The translations under genes and the position numbers were made by a program. The notes beneath the pieces were generated by a model that worked only from the letters and a program-made list of their open reading frames with translations, did no database searches and was not told the DNA's origin. From an uncultured Ferrovum sp. (GTDB taxonomy: Bacteria; Pseudomonadota; Gammaproteobacteria; Burkholderiales; Ferrovaceae), in NCBI GenBank assembly GCA_903909215.1, contig CAIVUX010000028.1, positions 60,699 to 124,698 on the forward strand: 64,000 nt of DNA. Direction: 5' to 3'. Below are positions 22,874-31,297 of this stretch, one piece after another. Within the stretch, counting starts at the first letter, position 1, and every line of letters starts with the position of its first letter.

Positions 22874-23506
22874 ATGCGAAAAGCAGCTTTTGTCACCGTC
22901 CTTCTGCTAGCCGCCGGCAGCGCCTTGGCCGCGGATGAAACCCTTTACCCTGCCTTCGTGCGTTCCTCAGACGGCGTTGTGGTTCGTGACAATTTTAACG
23001 AGTGCTGGGGTTTGGGTGCCAATCACGTCACCCGAAACCCTACCCCTGAATGCGGTCAAGCCGTACCGGCCCCCGCTCCTGTGGCGATGCCCGTTGCAGC
23101 CCCTGCGCCGGCACCTGTTGCAATGCCTGCGCCAGCTCCCGCTCATATGGTCATTACCCTCGCAGCAGATGCATTGTTTGATTTCGATAAATCGGTGGTA
23201 AAACCCGCAGGCCGTACTGCCATCGACAATGAACTCAAGGAAACCACCGCAGGCGGTGGCGCCATAGGGATTAAACACATCAATGTGGTGGGACATACGG
23301 ATTCTGTGGGCACAGTGGCTTACAACGATAAACTCTCCTTACGACGGGCCAATGCAGTGAAATCCTATTTGGTGACCAAAGGCGTTCCTGTAGACTTAAT
23401 CAGCGTAGGAGGGCATGGTTTGCATGACCCCGTGGCCAGCAACGCTACTGCCGAAGGTCGCGCCCAAAACCGTCGCGCAGTGATTACCATCGACACCAAC
23501 CAATAA
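22874..23506 (+). CDS. OmpA-family outer-membrane/peptidoglycan-associated protein
   Basis: A 210-residue exported protein with a signal peptide (1-20, cut after ALA), a short N-terminal region with two cysteines, a Pro/Ala/Met-rich linker (about 57-88), and a C-terminal OmpA domain (about 92-210). The domain shows LFDFDKS at its start, [19 protein letters not shown] and NRRAVI, the usual peptidoglycan-binding signatures. The eight-strand barrel of true OmpA is absent. It lies upstream of ubiG and gph, an order common in this group. Confidence 0.9.
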   Translation: MRKAAFVTVLLLAAGSALAADETLYPAFVRSSDGVVVRDNFNECWGLGANHVTRNPTPECGQAVPAPAPVAMPVAAPAPAPVAMPAPAPAHMVITLAADALFDFDKSVVKPAGRTAIDNELKETTAGGGAIGIKHINVVGHTDSVGTVAYNDKLSLRRANAVKSYLVTKGVPVDLISVGGHGLHDPVASNATAEGRAQNRRAVITIDTNQ

Positions 23507-23525
23507 TCTTGAAACGAGACCGCTC

Positions 23526-24242
23526 ATGACCTCCTCTGCGGACGCCGGTCTCAATCTTGATCCGGCCGAACTGGCTAAATTCAGCGCTCTGGCCCACCGT
23601 TGGTGGGACCCCCAGAGCGATTTTAAGCCCCTGCACGACATTAATCCTTTGCGTCTGGGTTGGATTGAGGATGCATTAAAACTAGGGGCTAAGCGCGTCA
23701 TTGATGTGGGTTGTGGTGGGGGTATCTTGGCCGAGAGCCTGGCGCTGCGTGGCGCACAGGTCACCGGCATCGACCTGGCTGAAAAACCTCTTACCGTGGC
23801 CCGTCTGCATTTACTGGAAACCGGCGCCCAGGTGGATTATCAACTGATCAGCGCGGAACAAATGGCCGCCGCACAAGCCGGTCAGTTTGATGCGGTGACT
23901 TGTATGGAAATGTTGGAGCATGTACCAGACCCGGCCAGCATCATGCAGGCCTGTGCAGACCTACTAAAACCCGGTGGGCAGGCTTTTTTTTCCACCTTAA
24001 ACCGCAACCCAAAATCATATTTAATGGCCGTAATAGGCGCGGAATATGTGCTAAAAATGCTGCCCAAGGGCACGCACGATTACGCACGATTTATTAAACC
24101 CTCTGAACTGGCCCAAATGGCCCGCGCTGCAGGCCTAGAGGTTACCGGTTTTAAGGGCATGAGTTATCACCCACTCAGAAAAACCTACTCCTTGGGCCAA
24201 GACATTAGCGTGAATTACTTAATGCAAACACGTAAACCATGA
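23526..24242 (+). CDS. ubiG: Ubiquinone biosynthesis O-methyltransferase
   Basis: UbiG carries out both O-methylations in ubiquinone synthesis. The 238-residue class I methyltransferase has SAM motif [12 protein letters not shown] (58-68), the family opening [11 protein letters not shown] (19-29), and [11 protein letters not shown]. It follows ompA by 19 bp and overlaps gph by 4 bp (ATGA). The quinone supports respiratory oxidation of sulfur compounds and glycolate in this organism. Confidence 0.95.
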   Translation: MTSSADAGLNLDPAELAKFSALAHRWWDPQSDFKPLHDINPLRLGWIEDALKLGAKRVIDVGCGGGILAESLALRGAQVTGIDLAEKPLTVARLHLLETGAQVDYQLISAEQMAAAQAGQFDAVTCMEMLEHVPDPASIMQACADLLKPGGQAFFSTLNRNPKSYLMAVIGAEYVLKMLPKGTHDYARFIKPSELAQMARAAGLEVTGFKGMSYHPLRKTYSLGQDISVNYLMQTRKP

Positions 24243-24898
24243 TCCAAGGCGTCTTATTCGATTTAGATGGCACCTTAGCCGACACTGCTCCTGACTTAGC
24301 CTACGCCTTAAACGCCTTACTCTTGCGTTATGACCGCGAGCCCTTAACCTTAGAGCGCTTGCGTCCACAAGCCTCTCATGGTGCGCGCGGACTGATTGAA
24401 GAAGGCTTTGGTAGCAAGCCCGGTGATGTTTATTTTGAAGAATTGCGTGAACAATTTTTAGCGCTGTATATGGAAAACCTATGTCGCAAGACTGCTCTCT
24501 TTACAGGAATTCCTGAGCTACTCGACCACCTTGATACACATAAAATTCCCTGGGGTATTGTGACCAATAAACTGACACGTTTCACCGACCCTTTGGTAGA
24601 GCGTTTGGGGTTAATGGATCGCGCTTCTTGTGTGGTAAGCGGCGACAGCTACGCCAAACCCAAACCCTTCCCAGACCCGCTTTTGGGTGCGGCTCAGGAA
24701 ATGGAATTGGCCCCTCAAACCTTGATCTACGTGGGCGATGATGAACGCGACATGCAAGCGGCACGTGCTGCAGGTATGCCGGGCATTGTGGCGCGCTATG
24801 GTTATCTGGGCTCTGGCCGCCCCCCCGAACAATGGAATGCGCAAGCCATGATTGATACACCCATCGGACTGATCAGTTATCTTAACCATGTCCACTAA
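24239..24898 (+). CDS. gph: Phosphoglycolate phosphatase
   Basis: A HAD-family phosphatase that dephosphorylates 2-phosphoglycolate to glycolate. The 219-residue protein has the nucleophile/acid pair D8 and D10 in [10 protein letters not shown], a helical cap, VTNK as motif II, and [14 protein letters not shown] as motif IV. It is coupled to ubiG by a 4-bp overlap and its end overlaps trhP by 11 bp. In a RuBisCO-bearing cell it would start the salvage of 2-phosphoglycolate, continued by GlcDEF encoded at 34.8-38.6 kb. Confidence 0.9.
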   Translation: MIQGVLFDLDGTLADTAPDLAYALNALLLRYDREPLTLERLRPQASHGARGLIEEGFGSKPGDVYFEELREQFLALYMENLCRKTALFTGIPELLDHLDTHKIPWGIVTNKLTRFTDPLVERLGLMDRASCVVSGDSYAKPKPFPDPLLGAAQEMELAPQTLIYVGDDERDMQAARAAGMPGIVARYGYLGSGRPPEQWNAQAMIDTPIGLISYLNHVH

Positions 24899-26150
24899 AT
24901 GGCCTGCGCCCGAATTACTGGCTCCTGTGGGCTCCATGGAAATGTTGGAAACAGCTTTTGCCTTTGGTGCCGATGCCATCTACGCGGGTCAACCACGCTA
25001 CAGCTTGCGCGTGCGCAACAATGAATTCGGTAAACTGGAAAGCCTGGCGGAAGGGATTAATCGCGCCCATGAATTGGGTAAAAAGTTTTTCTTGGTAAGC
25101 AATGTGTTGCCGCATAACGCTAAGGTTAAAACCTACCTTGAAGACATTACCCCGGTCATTGCCCTAAAACCCGACGCACTTATTATGGCAGACCCCGGCC
25201 TTATCATGATGGTGCGCGAGCATTGGCCAGACATGCCCATTCACCTATCGGTGCAAGCCAATACCGTAAACTATGCCGCCATTAAATTTTGGAAACAGTT
25301 TGGTATTGAGCGAGTTATTTTGTCGCGCGAATTGTCTTTGGATGAAGTGGCCGAAATTCGCCAAGAGTCCCCTGACATGGAATTGGAAGTTTTTATTCAT
25401 GGGGCGCTGTGCATCGCTTATTCAGGGCGCTGCTTACTGTCGGGCTACTTTAACCATCGCGACCCCAACCAAGGCAGCTGCACCAATTCCTGCCGTTGGG
25501 ATTACAAAATTAAAGCAGGCTTTGAAGATGCTTCAGGGGATGTGCATTTGCTGGAGGAATCCATGCGTCCTGGCCAATACATGCCCATTGAAGAAGATGA
25601 GCATGGCACCTACATTCTCAATTCAAAAGATTTGCGTGCCATCGAGCATGTGCAACGCTTAGTGGATATTGGTGTCAATTCCCTAAAAATTGAAGGGCGT
25701 ACCAAGTCTGCCTATTACGTGGCGCGCACCTGTCAATCATACCGCCAAGGCATTGATGATGCTGTAGCTGGACGCCCCTTGGACCCCGCCTTACTAAGCA
25801 ATTTAGAAGGATTGGCCAATCGCGGTTACACCGGCGGCTTTTACGACCGTCATCCCGACCAAGACTACCAAAACTACCTAAAGGGCCATTCAGAATCGTC
25901 GCGCAGTCAATATGTGGGAAACGTGTTGGGTTATGACGCAGATGGAATGGCGCGTGTGGAAGTGAAAAATAAGTTCTCAGTGGGGGATCGCCTTGAAATT
26001 ATTCACCCCAGCGGCAACCAAGAACTTGTTTTGAATTCACTCGTGGGACGCGATGGCGCACCCGCCACCGTGGCGCCGGGCAGCGGGCACGAAGTGCGCA
26101 TCCCCCTGCCCACCGGACTAGAGCGCGCTTTTTTGGCGCGTTACGTCTGA
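24888..26150 (+). CDS. trhP: tRNA hydroxylation protein P (U32 family, YegQ-like)
   Basis: A 420-residue peptidase-U32-family protein most like E. coli YegQ/TrhP, which is needed for prephenate-dependent 5-hydroxylation of wobble uridine in tRNA. Visible features are PELLAPVGSMEM at the start, the U32 signature EVFIHGALCIAYSGRC, and four conserved cysteines (C175, C182, C198, C202) expected to bind an iron-sulfur cluster. The C-terminal beta domain starts near 340. The start ATG at 24888 overlaps gph by 11 bp; the proteolytic name of the family is probably misleading. Confidence 0.87.
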   Translation: MSTKWPAPELLAPVGSMEMLETAFAFGADAIYAGQPRYSLRVRNNEFGKLESLAEGINRAHELGKKFFLVSNVLPHNAKVKTYLEDITPVIALKPDALIMADPGLIMMVREHWPDMPIHLSVQANTVNYAAIKFWKQFGIERVILSRELSLDEVAEIRQESPDMELEVFIHGALCIAYSGRCLLSGYFNHRDPNQGSCTNSCRWDYKIKAGFEDASGDVHLLEESMRPGQYMPIEEDEHGTYILNSKDLRAIEHVQRLVDIGVNSLKIEGRTKSAYYVARTCQSYRQGIDDAVAGRPLDPALLSNLEGLANRGYTGGFYDRHPDQDYQNYLKGHSESSRSQYVGNVLGYDADGMARVEVKNKFSVGDRLEIIHPSGNQELVLNSLVGRDGAPATVAPGSGHEVRIPLPTGLERAFLARYV

Positions 26151-26171
26151 GTGCGTTAGCGACTTAAGAGA

Positions 26172-26363
26172 TTACTTCTTAAGAGGGCAAGTGGACATGC
26201 CCAGCAGCTTATAGGCGCCGCAAAAACCCAGAATGCCTGTGAATAACGGAACGACGCCAATCCAGCCCCAAATACCAATGTGCCCTGTAGTGGCTGCAGC
26301 AACCAAACCACCGCCAATCACGATACGCAAAATACGATCAATACCACCCACATTATTGTTCAT
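26172..26363 (-). CDS. DUF2892 inner-membrane protein
   Basis: A 63-residue protein with two hydrophobic segments (about 15-25 and 31-54), the opening NNNVGGIDRILRIVIG and the end STCPLKK. These are signatures of DUF2892, the membrane tail found in YgaP-type rhodaneses and as a free protein in sulfide operons. It follows a rhodanese gene by 25 bp. Function is not established; the association suggests sulfur handling at the membrane. Confidence 0.85.
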   Translation of the reverse strand: MNNNVGGIDRILRIVIGGGLVAAATTGHIGIWGWIGVVPLFTGILGFCGAYKLLGMSTCPLKK

Positions 26364-26388
26364 GATATATCCCTCTGTTGTTTAACGA

Positions 26389-26954
<566 letters not shown>

Positions 26955-26959
26955 TTAAT

Positions 26960-27524
26960 TTATTTTTGAAGTACTCGATTAACCTGCTGTAACTGTGCTT
27001 CGTCCAACTGCCCTGTCAATGACCAAAGACGCAATCGATCCATAATCAAAGCGATGCGCGCTTGCAGCAACGACAATCGTGCATTGGCTGCATCATTCTC
27101 AGCATTTAATAAATCCAAAGTGCTGCGATCTCCCACCTGACGGCCCAAGCGAGTGGCGTTTAAACGGGCTTCACTGGCCTTAAGCGATGCCGCTAAGGCC
27201 TGCACCCGCCCTTTTCCCGTGTTAAGTCCCAACCATGCGCTGCGCGTCTGCAATATAATTTGTTGCTGTGCGCGATCTGCTTCAATAAACGCTTTGCGCG
27301 CCAGGGCCTCACTTTCATCATGCTTGGCGCTGCGCATGCCGCCACTATAGAGCGGGATGGTTATCTGTATGCCAATTAACGCAGCACGGCTGGCATTGCT
27401 GGCGGCGCCATAATCGCCGCTACCCGTAAGGTGGTCGCGTGACAGCTCTCCCACCAGGTCTAAGGAGGGCGAAGCCAAAACACCATGACGCGCTGATGAG
27501 TGTTTGTAGAGATAGCAGTTTCAT
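26960..27524 (-). pseudogene. TolC-family outer-membrane efflux protein, deleted and frameshifted
   Basis: From 27478 down, 172 codons encode the C-terminal half of a TolC-type channel (ITIPLYSGGMRSAKHDESEA and the SLLQARIAL helix with NAENDAANARLS). Upstream, an ATG at 27524 begins a signal-peptide-like MKLLSLQTLISA in another frame, which runs into a stop soon after. The first codons and the C-terminal half survive, but the interior is missing and the join near 27490 is out of frame. It heads the operon that includes the sqr remnant, the rhodanese and DUF2892. It cannot make a functional channel. Confidence 0.75.
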
Positions 27525-27553
27525 AGGTTGACCCATTAAAATTCGTTTGGAAT

Positions 27554-27592
27554 ACATTATTTAACTTTATATAATGTTATATGCTATAATGT
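27554..27592. promoter_or_regulatory. Operator/promoter region of the BigR-like repressor
   Basis: A near-perfect palindrome ATATAATGTTATAT (27569-27582) lies between a -35-like TTAACT (27561-27566) and a perfect -10 TATAAT (27585-27590) reading toward the repressor gene. Further ATAATGT half-sites lie at 27554-27560 (inverted) and 27586-27592. A dimeric ArsR-family protein bound here would block transcription. The same 12-mer core recurs upstream of soxY. Confidence 0.65.
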
Positions 27593-27626
27593 CAAGTATT
27601 AACAATTATTTCACTCAAGAACGGTT

Positions 27627-27953
27627 ATGGCCAAAACCATCGCACAATCGGATTTTGCTCAACTCTACGCGTCTGCGGGCCGGGCCTGTGGTTTATTAAA
27701 GGTATTGGCCAATCCAGACCGATTGCTTCTGCTGTGCCATCTGGCCGAGGGGGAATGCTGCGTTAGCGATATGGAGGTGGCGCTGGACATTCATCAGCCC
27801 ACTCTGTCACAACAGCTGGGGGTGCTGCGCGATGAAGGGCTAGTGGCCACGCGGCGCGCGGGCAAGCATATCTATTACAAGCTGGCCAGCCCCGAATCTA
27901 TAGCCATTATCAACACCTTGCAAGCACAGTTTTGTAAGCCCAGCAAAAAATAA
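27627..27953 (+). CDS. ArsR-family repressor of BigR/SqrR type (persulfide sensor)
   Basis: A 108-residue winged-helix regulator. The recognition helix region reads HQPTLSQQLGVLRDEGLV and the wing RRAGKHIYYKL. Cysteines C37 (in LLLLCHLAEGE) and C103 (in LQAQFC) sit where BigR and SqrR carry the two cysteines that form a tetrasulfide or disulfide bridge in response to persulfide; extra cysteines are C21, C44 and C45. The arsenic-type CxCxC metal motif is absent. It is divergent from the decayed tolC-sqr-rhodanese operon and 16 bp upstream of a TauE/SafE gene. Expected role: derepression of sulfur genes when sulfide or persulfide is present. Confidence 0.85.
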   Translation: MAKTIAQSDFAQLYASAGRACGLLKVLANPDRLLLLCHLAEGECCVSDMEVALDIHQPTLSQQLGVLRDEGLVATRRAGKHIYYKLASPESIAIINTLQAQFCKPSKK

Positions 27954-27969
27954 GACCCATGATCCGGTT

Positions 27970-28761
27970 ATGGAGATAGCCCTTCCCACATTGCTGGGTG
28001 TTACCACAGGGCTCTTATTAGGCCTTACTGGTGCGGGGGGCGGCATTGTGGCGGCGCCGCTGCTCATGTTGGTGCTGCACCAATCGGTTAGCGCAGCAGC
28101 CCCTATTTCATTATTGTCTATCACCATGGCCGCTTTGGTGGGCACCATCATGGGCCTGCGCTCAGGTCAGGTGCGTTATCGCGCCGCATTGCTTCTCTCT
28201 GCAGCAGGGTTACTGTTCTCGCCCTTGGGGATATATGCCTCCCATGTCATCCCCAATACGCCATTGTTGCTGTTTTTTGCCGGAGTATTGGGTTACTTGG
28301 GGCTTCGCTATTGGCGCGGCAAAGCCATCGCGCGCGACAAGGAACCTGCCTGTACCATTAACCCAACCAACAAGCGATTTATTTGGAACAAACCCTGTTT
28401 ATGGGTGATGACGCGCACTGGTCTGTTGGCTGGTTTCCTATCGGGCTTGCTGGGTTTGGGGGGTGGTTTTGTGTTGGTCCCCGCCTTACGCCGTCACACC
28501 ACCTTACCCATGCAGGCCGTTTCGGCCACATCACTCATGGTGCTCACCATCGTGTCCGCAGGGGGGGTATTGCAATGGATGGCGGCGGGAGAAATGAATT
28601 GGCACATAGCGGCCCCCTTCTTATGGGGAGCCATTTTGGGTATGGTGTTGGGACGCATGCTCGTGCCCCGCATTTCTGAAGCACGGGTGCATCTTCTTTT
28701 TGGTGGTCTATGCTTAATGGTGGGGGCGGCGCTGGTGATGAAGGCCATTGCCTCCTTTTAG
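27970..28761 (+). CDS. TauE/SafE-family sulfite/sulfonate exporter
   Basis: A 263-residue integral membrane protein with about eight hydrophobic helices and the duplicated TauE motif: GLLLGLTGAGGGIVAAPLL near the N-terminus and GFLSGLLGLGGGFVLVPAL near residue 160. Members export sulfite, sulfoacetate or other organosulfur anions and recur in bigR operons. It follows the repressor gene by 16 bp and is probably cotranscribed with it. Its substrate cannot be read from the sequence, but the context favours sulfite made during sulfide/thiosulfate oxidation. It converges on cobA. Confidence 0.87.
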   Translation: MEIALPTLLGVTTGLLLGLTGAGGGIVAAPLLMLVLHQSVSAAAPISLLSITMAALVGTIMGLRSGQVRYRAALLLSAAGLLFSPLGIYASHVIPNTPLLLFFAGVLGYLGLRYWRGKAIARDKEPACTINPTNKRFIWNKPCLWVMTRTGLLAGFLSGLLGLGGGFVLVPALRRHTTLPMQAVSATSLMVLTIVSAGGVLQWMAAGEMNWHIAAPFLWGAILGMVLGRMLVPRISEARVHLLFGGLCLMVGAALVMKAIASF

Positions 28762-28766
28762 CCCCG

Positions 28767-29531
28767 TTACCCCACAATGGGGTTAAACCAGCCCAGTTTG
28801 GCACGCAAACCCACCACACCCCCCACAATGATCAGAGTAGGCGCTTTCAGTTCGGCCGCTTTTGCTTTTTCATGAAGCGTTTGTAATGTGCCCACTACTA
28901 CTCGCTGGTTAAGGGTGGTGCCCTGCTGCACAATGGCAGCAGGTGTTTCAGCACTTAAGCCATGAATAATGAGTTGTGCGCAAATCATCTGCAACCCCTG
29001 CGAGCCCATATACACCACCACGGTTTGGTGAGGGCGTGCCAATTGCGTCCAGTCCAGCTCCACAACACCCTCTTTAATATGACCCGTAACAAATACGCAT
29101 GATTGTGCATGATCGCGATGCGTGAGGGGGATGCCTGCGTAAGCTGCAACACCTGTGGCAGCGGTAATACCCGGCACCACTTCAAATTGAATGCCGTTCT
29201 CGCTTAAGGTTTCTATTTCCTCACCGCCGCGCCCAAAAATAAAAGGGTCGCCCCCTTTTAAGCGCAATACCGAACGACCTTCGCGCGCCAAGCGCACCAG
29301 TAATTCGTTAATGGTCTCTTGTGGCATGGTGTGGTTATTTAAACTTTTACCCACAAAGATTAGTTCTGCACCAGAGGGGATTAAGGCGACAATCTCTTTC
29401 GACACCAAATTGTCGTACAGCACCACGTCAGCCTCTTGAATTAACTTAAAGGCACGCAGAGTCAGTAAATCAGGTTCACCAGGACCCGCGCCTACTAAGT
29501 AAACGCGACCCAACATGCTAGAGGATGCCAT
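28767..29531 (-). CDS. cobA: Uroporphyrinogen-III C-methyltransferase
   Basis: It methylates uroporphyrinogen III twice to precorrin-2, the branch point to siroheme, cobalamin and heme d1. The 254-residue SUMT domain shows [18 protein letters not shown] (P-loop-like start), VVLYDNLVS, and [15 protein letters not shown]. The CysG dehydrogenase/ferrochelatase half is absent. An internal ATG six codons in (MLGRVYLVG) is an alternative start. It lies 57 bp after dsrE2 on the same strand, so siroheme for a sulfite reductase is a reasonable guess, though none is encoded here. Confidence 0.92.
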   Translation of the reverse strand: MASSSMLGRVYLVGAGPGEPDLLTLRAFKLIQEADVVLYDNLVSKEIVALIPSGAELIFVGKSLNNHTMPQETINELLVRLAREGRSVLRLKGGDPFIFGRGGEEIETLSENGIQFEVVPGITAATGVAAYAGIPLTHRDHAQSCVFVTGHIKEGVVELDWTQLARPHQTVVVYMGSQGLQMICAQLIIHGLSAETPAAIVQQGTTLNQRVVVGTLQTLHEKAKAAELKAPTLIIVGGVVGLRAKLGWFNPIVG

Positions 29532-29588
29532 AAAGGGGTACGACGCTAGAAGGAACGAAATGAACCGGGCTGGCGCGATTAACCATGG

Positions 29589-30053
29589 CTAAATAAACAA
29601 AGAAACATCTGCCTCACCGGCAAACTCCAAGAAGGTGGCCGCTCCACCCCATTCAGCCTCCTGAATGAAGTCGCTCTTTTTAAAATCGAACAAGTCCACC
29701 GTCATCTGACAGGCCACAAACTTCACGCCGGCTTCCACGCAAAGATCACGCAATTCTTCCAAAGATGCCACCCCTTTTTTCTTCAACTTACTTTTCATCA
29801 TAGCGGTGGCCATGGATTCCATTCCCGGCAGCATCTGCACCATCACCGGCATGGGGACGGGCATGGGCATGGCGGGATTGGCCAAGGGGCTGATTTTCAC
29901 GTGAGAAAGATCGTGGCGCAACAGCTGCAGACCGTAGAAGGTAAAAAATACCTGTACCTCAAACCCCAAAGCTGCAGCCGTAGAGGCCAAAATAAAAGGT
30001 GGGTACGCCATGTCGAGCGTTCCTTTGGAGGCGATTAGCGCCATCTTTTTCAT
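29589..30053 (-). CDS. DsrE2-type sulfur-carrier protein
   Basis: A 154-residue DsrE/F/H-like protein of the DsrE2 branch. It starts with KKMALIASKGTLDMAYPPFILA, continues with FEVQVFFTFYGL, and carries the candidate sulfur-carrying cysteine C115 in KFVACQMTVDLF, with C105 nearby. Members typically sit beside tusA and a rhodanese and pass sulfane sulfur toward the sHdr or rDsr pathways. tusA lies 27 bp upstream on the same strand. No dsrAB or hdr genes are in the window. Confidence 0.88.
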   Translation of the reverse strand: MKKMALIASKGTLDMAYPPFILASTAAALGFEVQVFFTFYGLQLLRHDLSHVKISPLANPAMPMPVPMPVMVQMLPGMESMATAMMKSKLKKKGVASLEELRDLCVEAGVKFVACQMTVDLFDFKKSDFIQEAEWGGAATFLEFAGEADVSLFI

Positions 30054-30080
30054 TGCGTATATTCCTTCAGGTCAGCTGCG

Positions 30081-30308
30081 TTATTTTTTCTGAAATAAAA
30101 AGATGTATTCGCCCGCAGCCTCTTCGCTGGACAGTAAGACATGGCCGGTTTGGTTGGCAAAAGCCTGCATATCACGTGGCGCACCCTTATCGCTGGCCAA
30201 TACCTTTAAAACCTGCCCCGAGAGCATGTCCGACAAGGATTTCTTGGTCTTCAAAATTGGCAAGGGGCAACTAAGGCCTCGCGCATCCAATTCTTTATCA
30301 ACATTCAT
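30081..30308 (-). CDS. tusA: Sulfur carrier TusA
   Basis: A 75-residue TusA protein with the CPxP motif C14-P-L-P in LDARGLSCPLPILKTKK; C14 carries the persulfide. In sulfur oxidisers TusA is a central cytoplasmic carrier that receives sulfur from rhodanese and DsrE2. It is cotranscribed with dsrE2 and divergent from soxYZ across a 150-bp intergenic region that contains an operator-like palindrome. Confidence 0.93.
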   Translation of the reverse strand: MNVDKELDARGLSCPLPILKTKKSLSDMLSGQVLKVLASDKGAPRDMQAFANQTGHVLLSSEEAAGEYIFLFQKK

Positions 30309-30427
30309 GCTTCATTCCTCTGGTTTCAATACCATTTCAAACCATCTGTTACCGCTCAAGGTGTAATAATACCCTGAACTGACTCTGGTTGCGGTTGTGG
30401 TAGGCTCAGCAACCATCCAATTTATAG

Positions 30428-30441
30428 TTATAACATTATAA
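30428..30441. promoter_or_regulatory. Operator-like palindrome upstream of soxY
   Basis: TTATAACATTATAA lies 18 bp before the soxY ATG. Its 12-base core TATAACATTATA is the exact reverse complement of the core in the BigR-like repressor's own promoter (27570-27581). A TATAAT sequence (30437-30442) overlaps it. It sits in the tusA/soxY divergent gap, so it could act on either side. Confidence 0.6.
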
Positions 30442-30458
30442 TTTTGCGGAGATTTCTT

Positions 30459-30929
30459 ATGAACCTGTTGCGACGCACGCTTCTTAGGGGGTTGGCCACC
30501 GGCAGCGCATTGGCAGTTTTGGCGGTGACGGGCCTGCTGTCTCCGTTGCGTGCCTGGAGTGCTGAAGACCGTCTGGCCGCCTTTAAAAATAAAAACCTGG
30601 CAGATGCCATGGCACAAATGGGTGCCGAGCACAGCGTTGAAAGTGCCGACGTGATTATTAAAGCGCCGGCCTCCGCCGAAGATGGGGCGGTAGTACCCAT
30701 CGATGCAGAAAGCCATGTGCCCAACACCACACGCCTACTCTTCTTTATTGATAAGAACCCATTCCCTTTGGCGGCGGCTTTCGATTTTTTACCAGACGCC
30801 TTGCCTGAAATGGGCATCCGTCTGCGCTTTGCCGAAACGTCCACCATTCGTGTGGTGGCCATGGCCAACGGCCAGGCCTATCACGCCACTACTGAAATCA
30901 AAATTACCGCGGGTGGTTGCGGCAGTTAA
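30459..30929 (+). CDS. soxY: SoxY, thiosulfate-oxidation sulfur carrier
   Basis: SoxY carries thiosulfate-derived sulfur covalently on its C-terminal cysteine during Sox oxidation in the periplasm. From ATG 30459 (GGAG at 30448-30451) it has 156 residues; the TTG at 30444 is a weaker start. A twin-arginine-type leader is visible (LLRRTLLRGLATGS plus a hydrophobic stretch), as expected for Tat export of the SoxYZ pair. The C-terminus is GGCGS with the carrier Cys at 154; the family consensus is GGCGG, and the last residue differs. soxZ follows at 14 bp. Confidence 0.93.
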   Translation: MNLLRRTLLRGLATGSALAVLAVTGLLSPLRAWSAEDRLAAFKNKNLADAMAQMGAEHSVESADVIIKAPASAEDGAVVPIDAESHVPNTTRLLFFIDKNPFPLAAAFDFLPDALPEMGIRLRFAETSTIRVVAMANGQAYHATTEIKITAGGCGS

Positions 30930-30943
30930 TTACGGAGAGCCTC

Positions 30944-31258
30944 ATGACGGAACCCATAAAAATTCGCGCCCAGATGAAGGGGGGTATTGCCGATATTCGC
31001 ATTCTGATTAAGCACCCCAACGAAACCGGTTTGCGCAAAGATCCTGACAGCGGCAAGCTTATTCCTGCGCATTACATTCAAAGCATCACCGTGGATGTGG
31101 CAGGACGTCGTGCGGTGGAGGGGCATACCAACATCGCGCTCTCCGCTAACCCTGTACTGGCTTTTAAGGTGCGCAACGCAAAAGCGGGTGATGCCGTGAC
31201 GGTGAGTTGGGTGGATAACTTTGGTGAACAACGTTCTGATACCACGCCATTGATTTAA
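30944..31258 (+). CDS. soxZ: SoxZ, partner of SoxY
   Basis: SoxZ forms a heterodimer with SoxY and has no cofactor. The ATG at 30944 with GGAG at 30934-30937 gives 104 residues starting TEPIKIRAQMKGGIADI; an upstream frame start would overlap soxY. Conserved features include IKHPNETGLRKD and VSWVDNFGEQ near the end. With soxY it forms a two-gene operon. soxAX, soxB and soxCD are not in the window, so these must be elsewhere, or SoxYZ serves another pathway. Confidence 0.94.
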   Translation: MTEPIKIRAQMKGGIADIRILIKHPNETGLRKDPDSGKLIPAHYIQSITVDVAGRRAVEGHTNIALSANPVLAFKVRNAKAGDAVTVSWVDNFGEQRSDTTPLI

Positions 31259-31297
31259 CGAACGCACAAGCTGCGAGGCCTGCGCGTCGCTAATACA

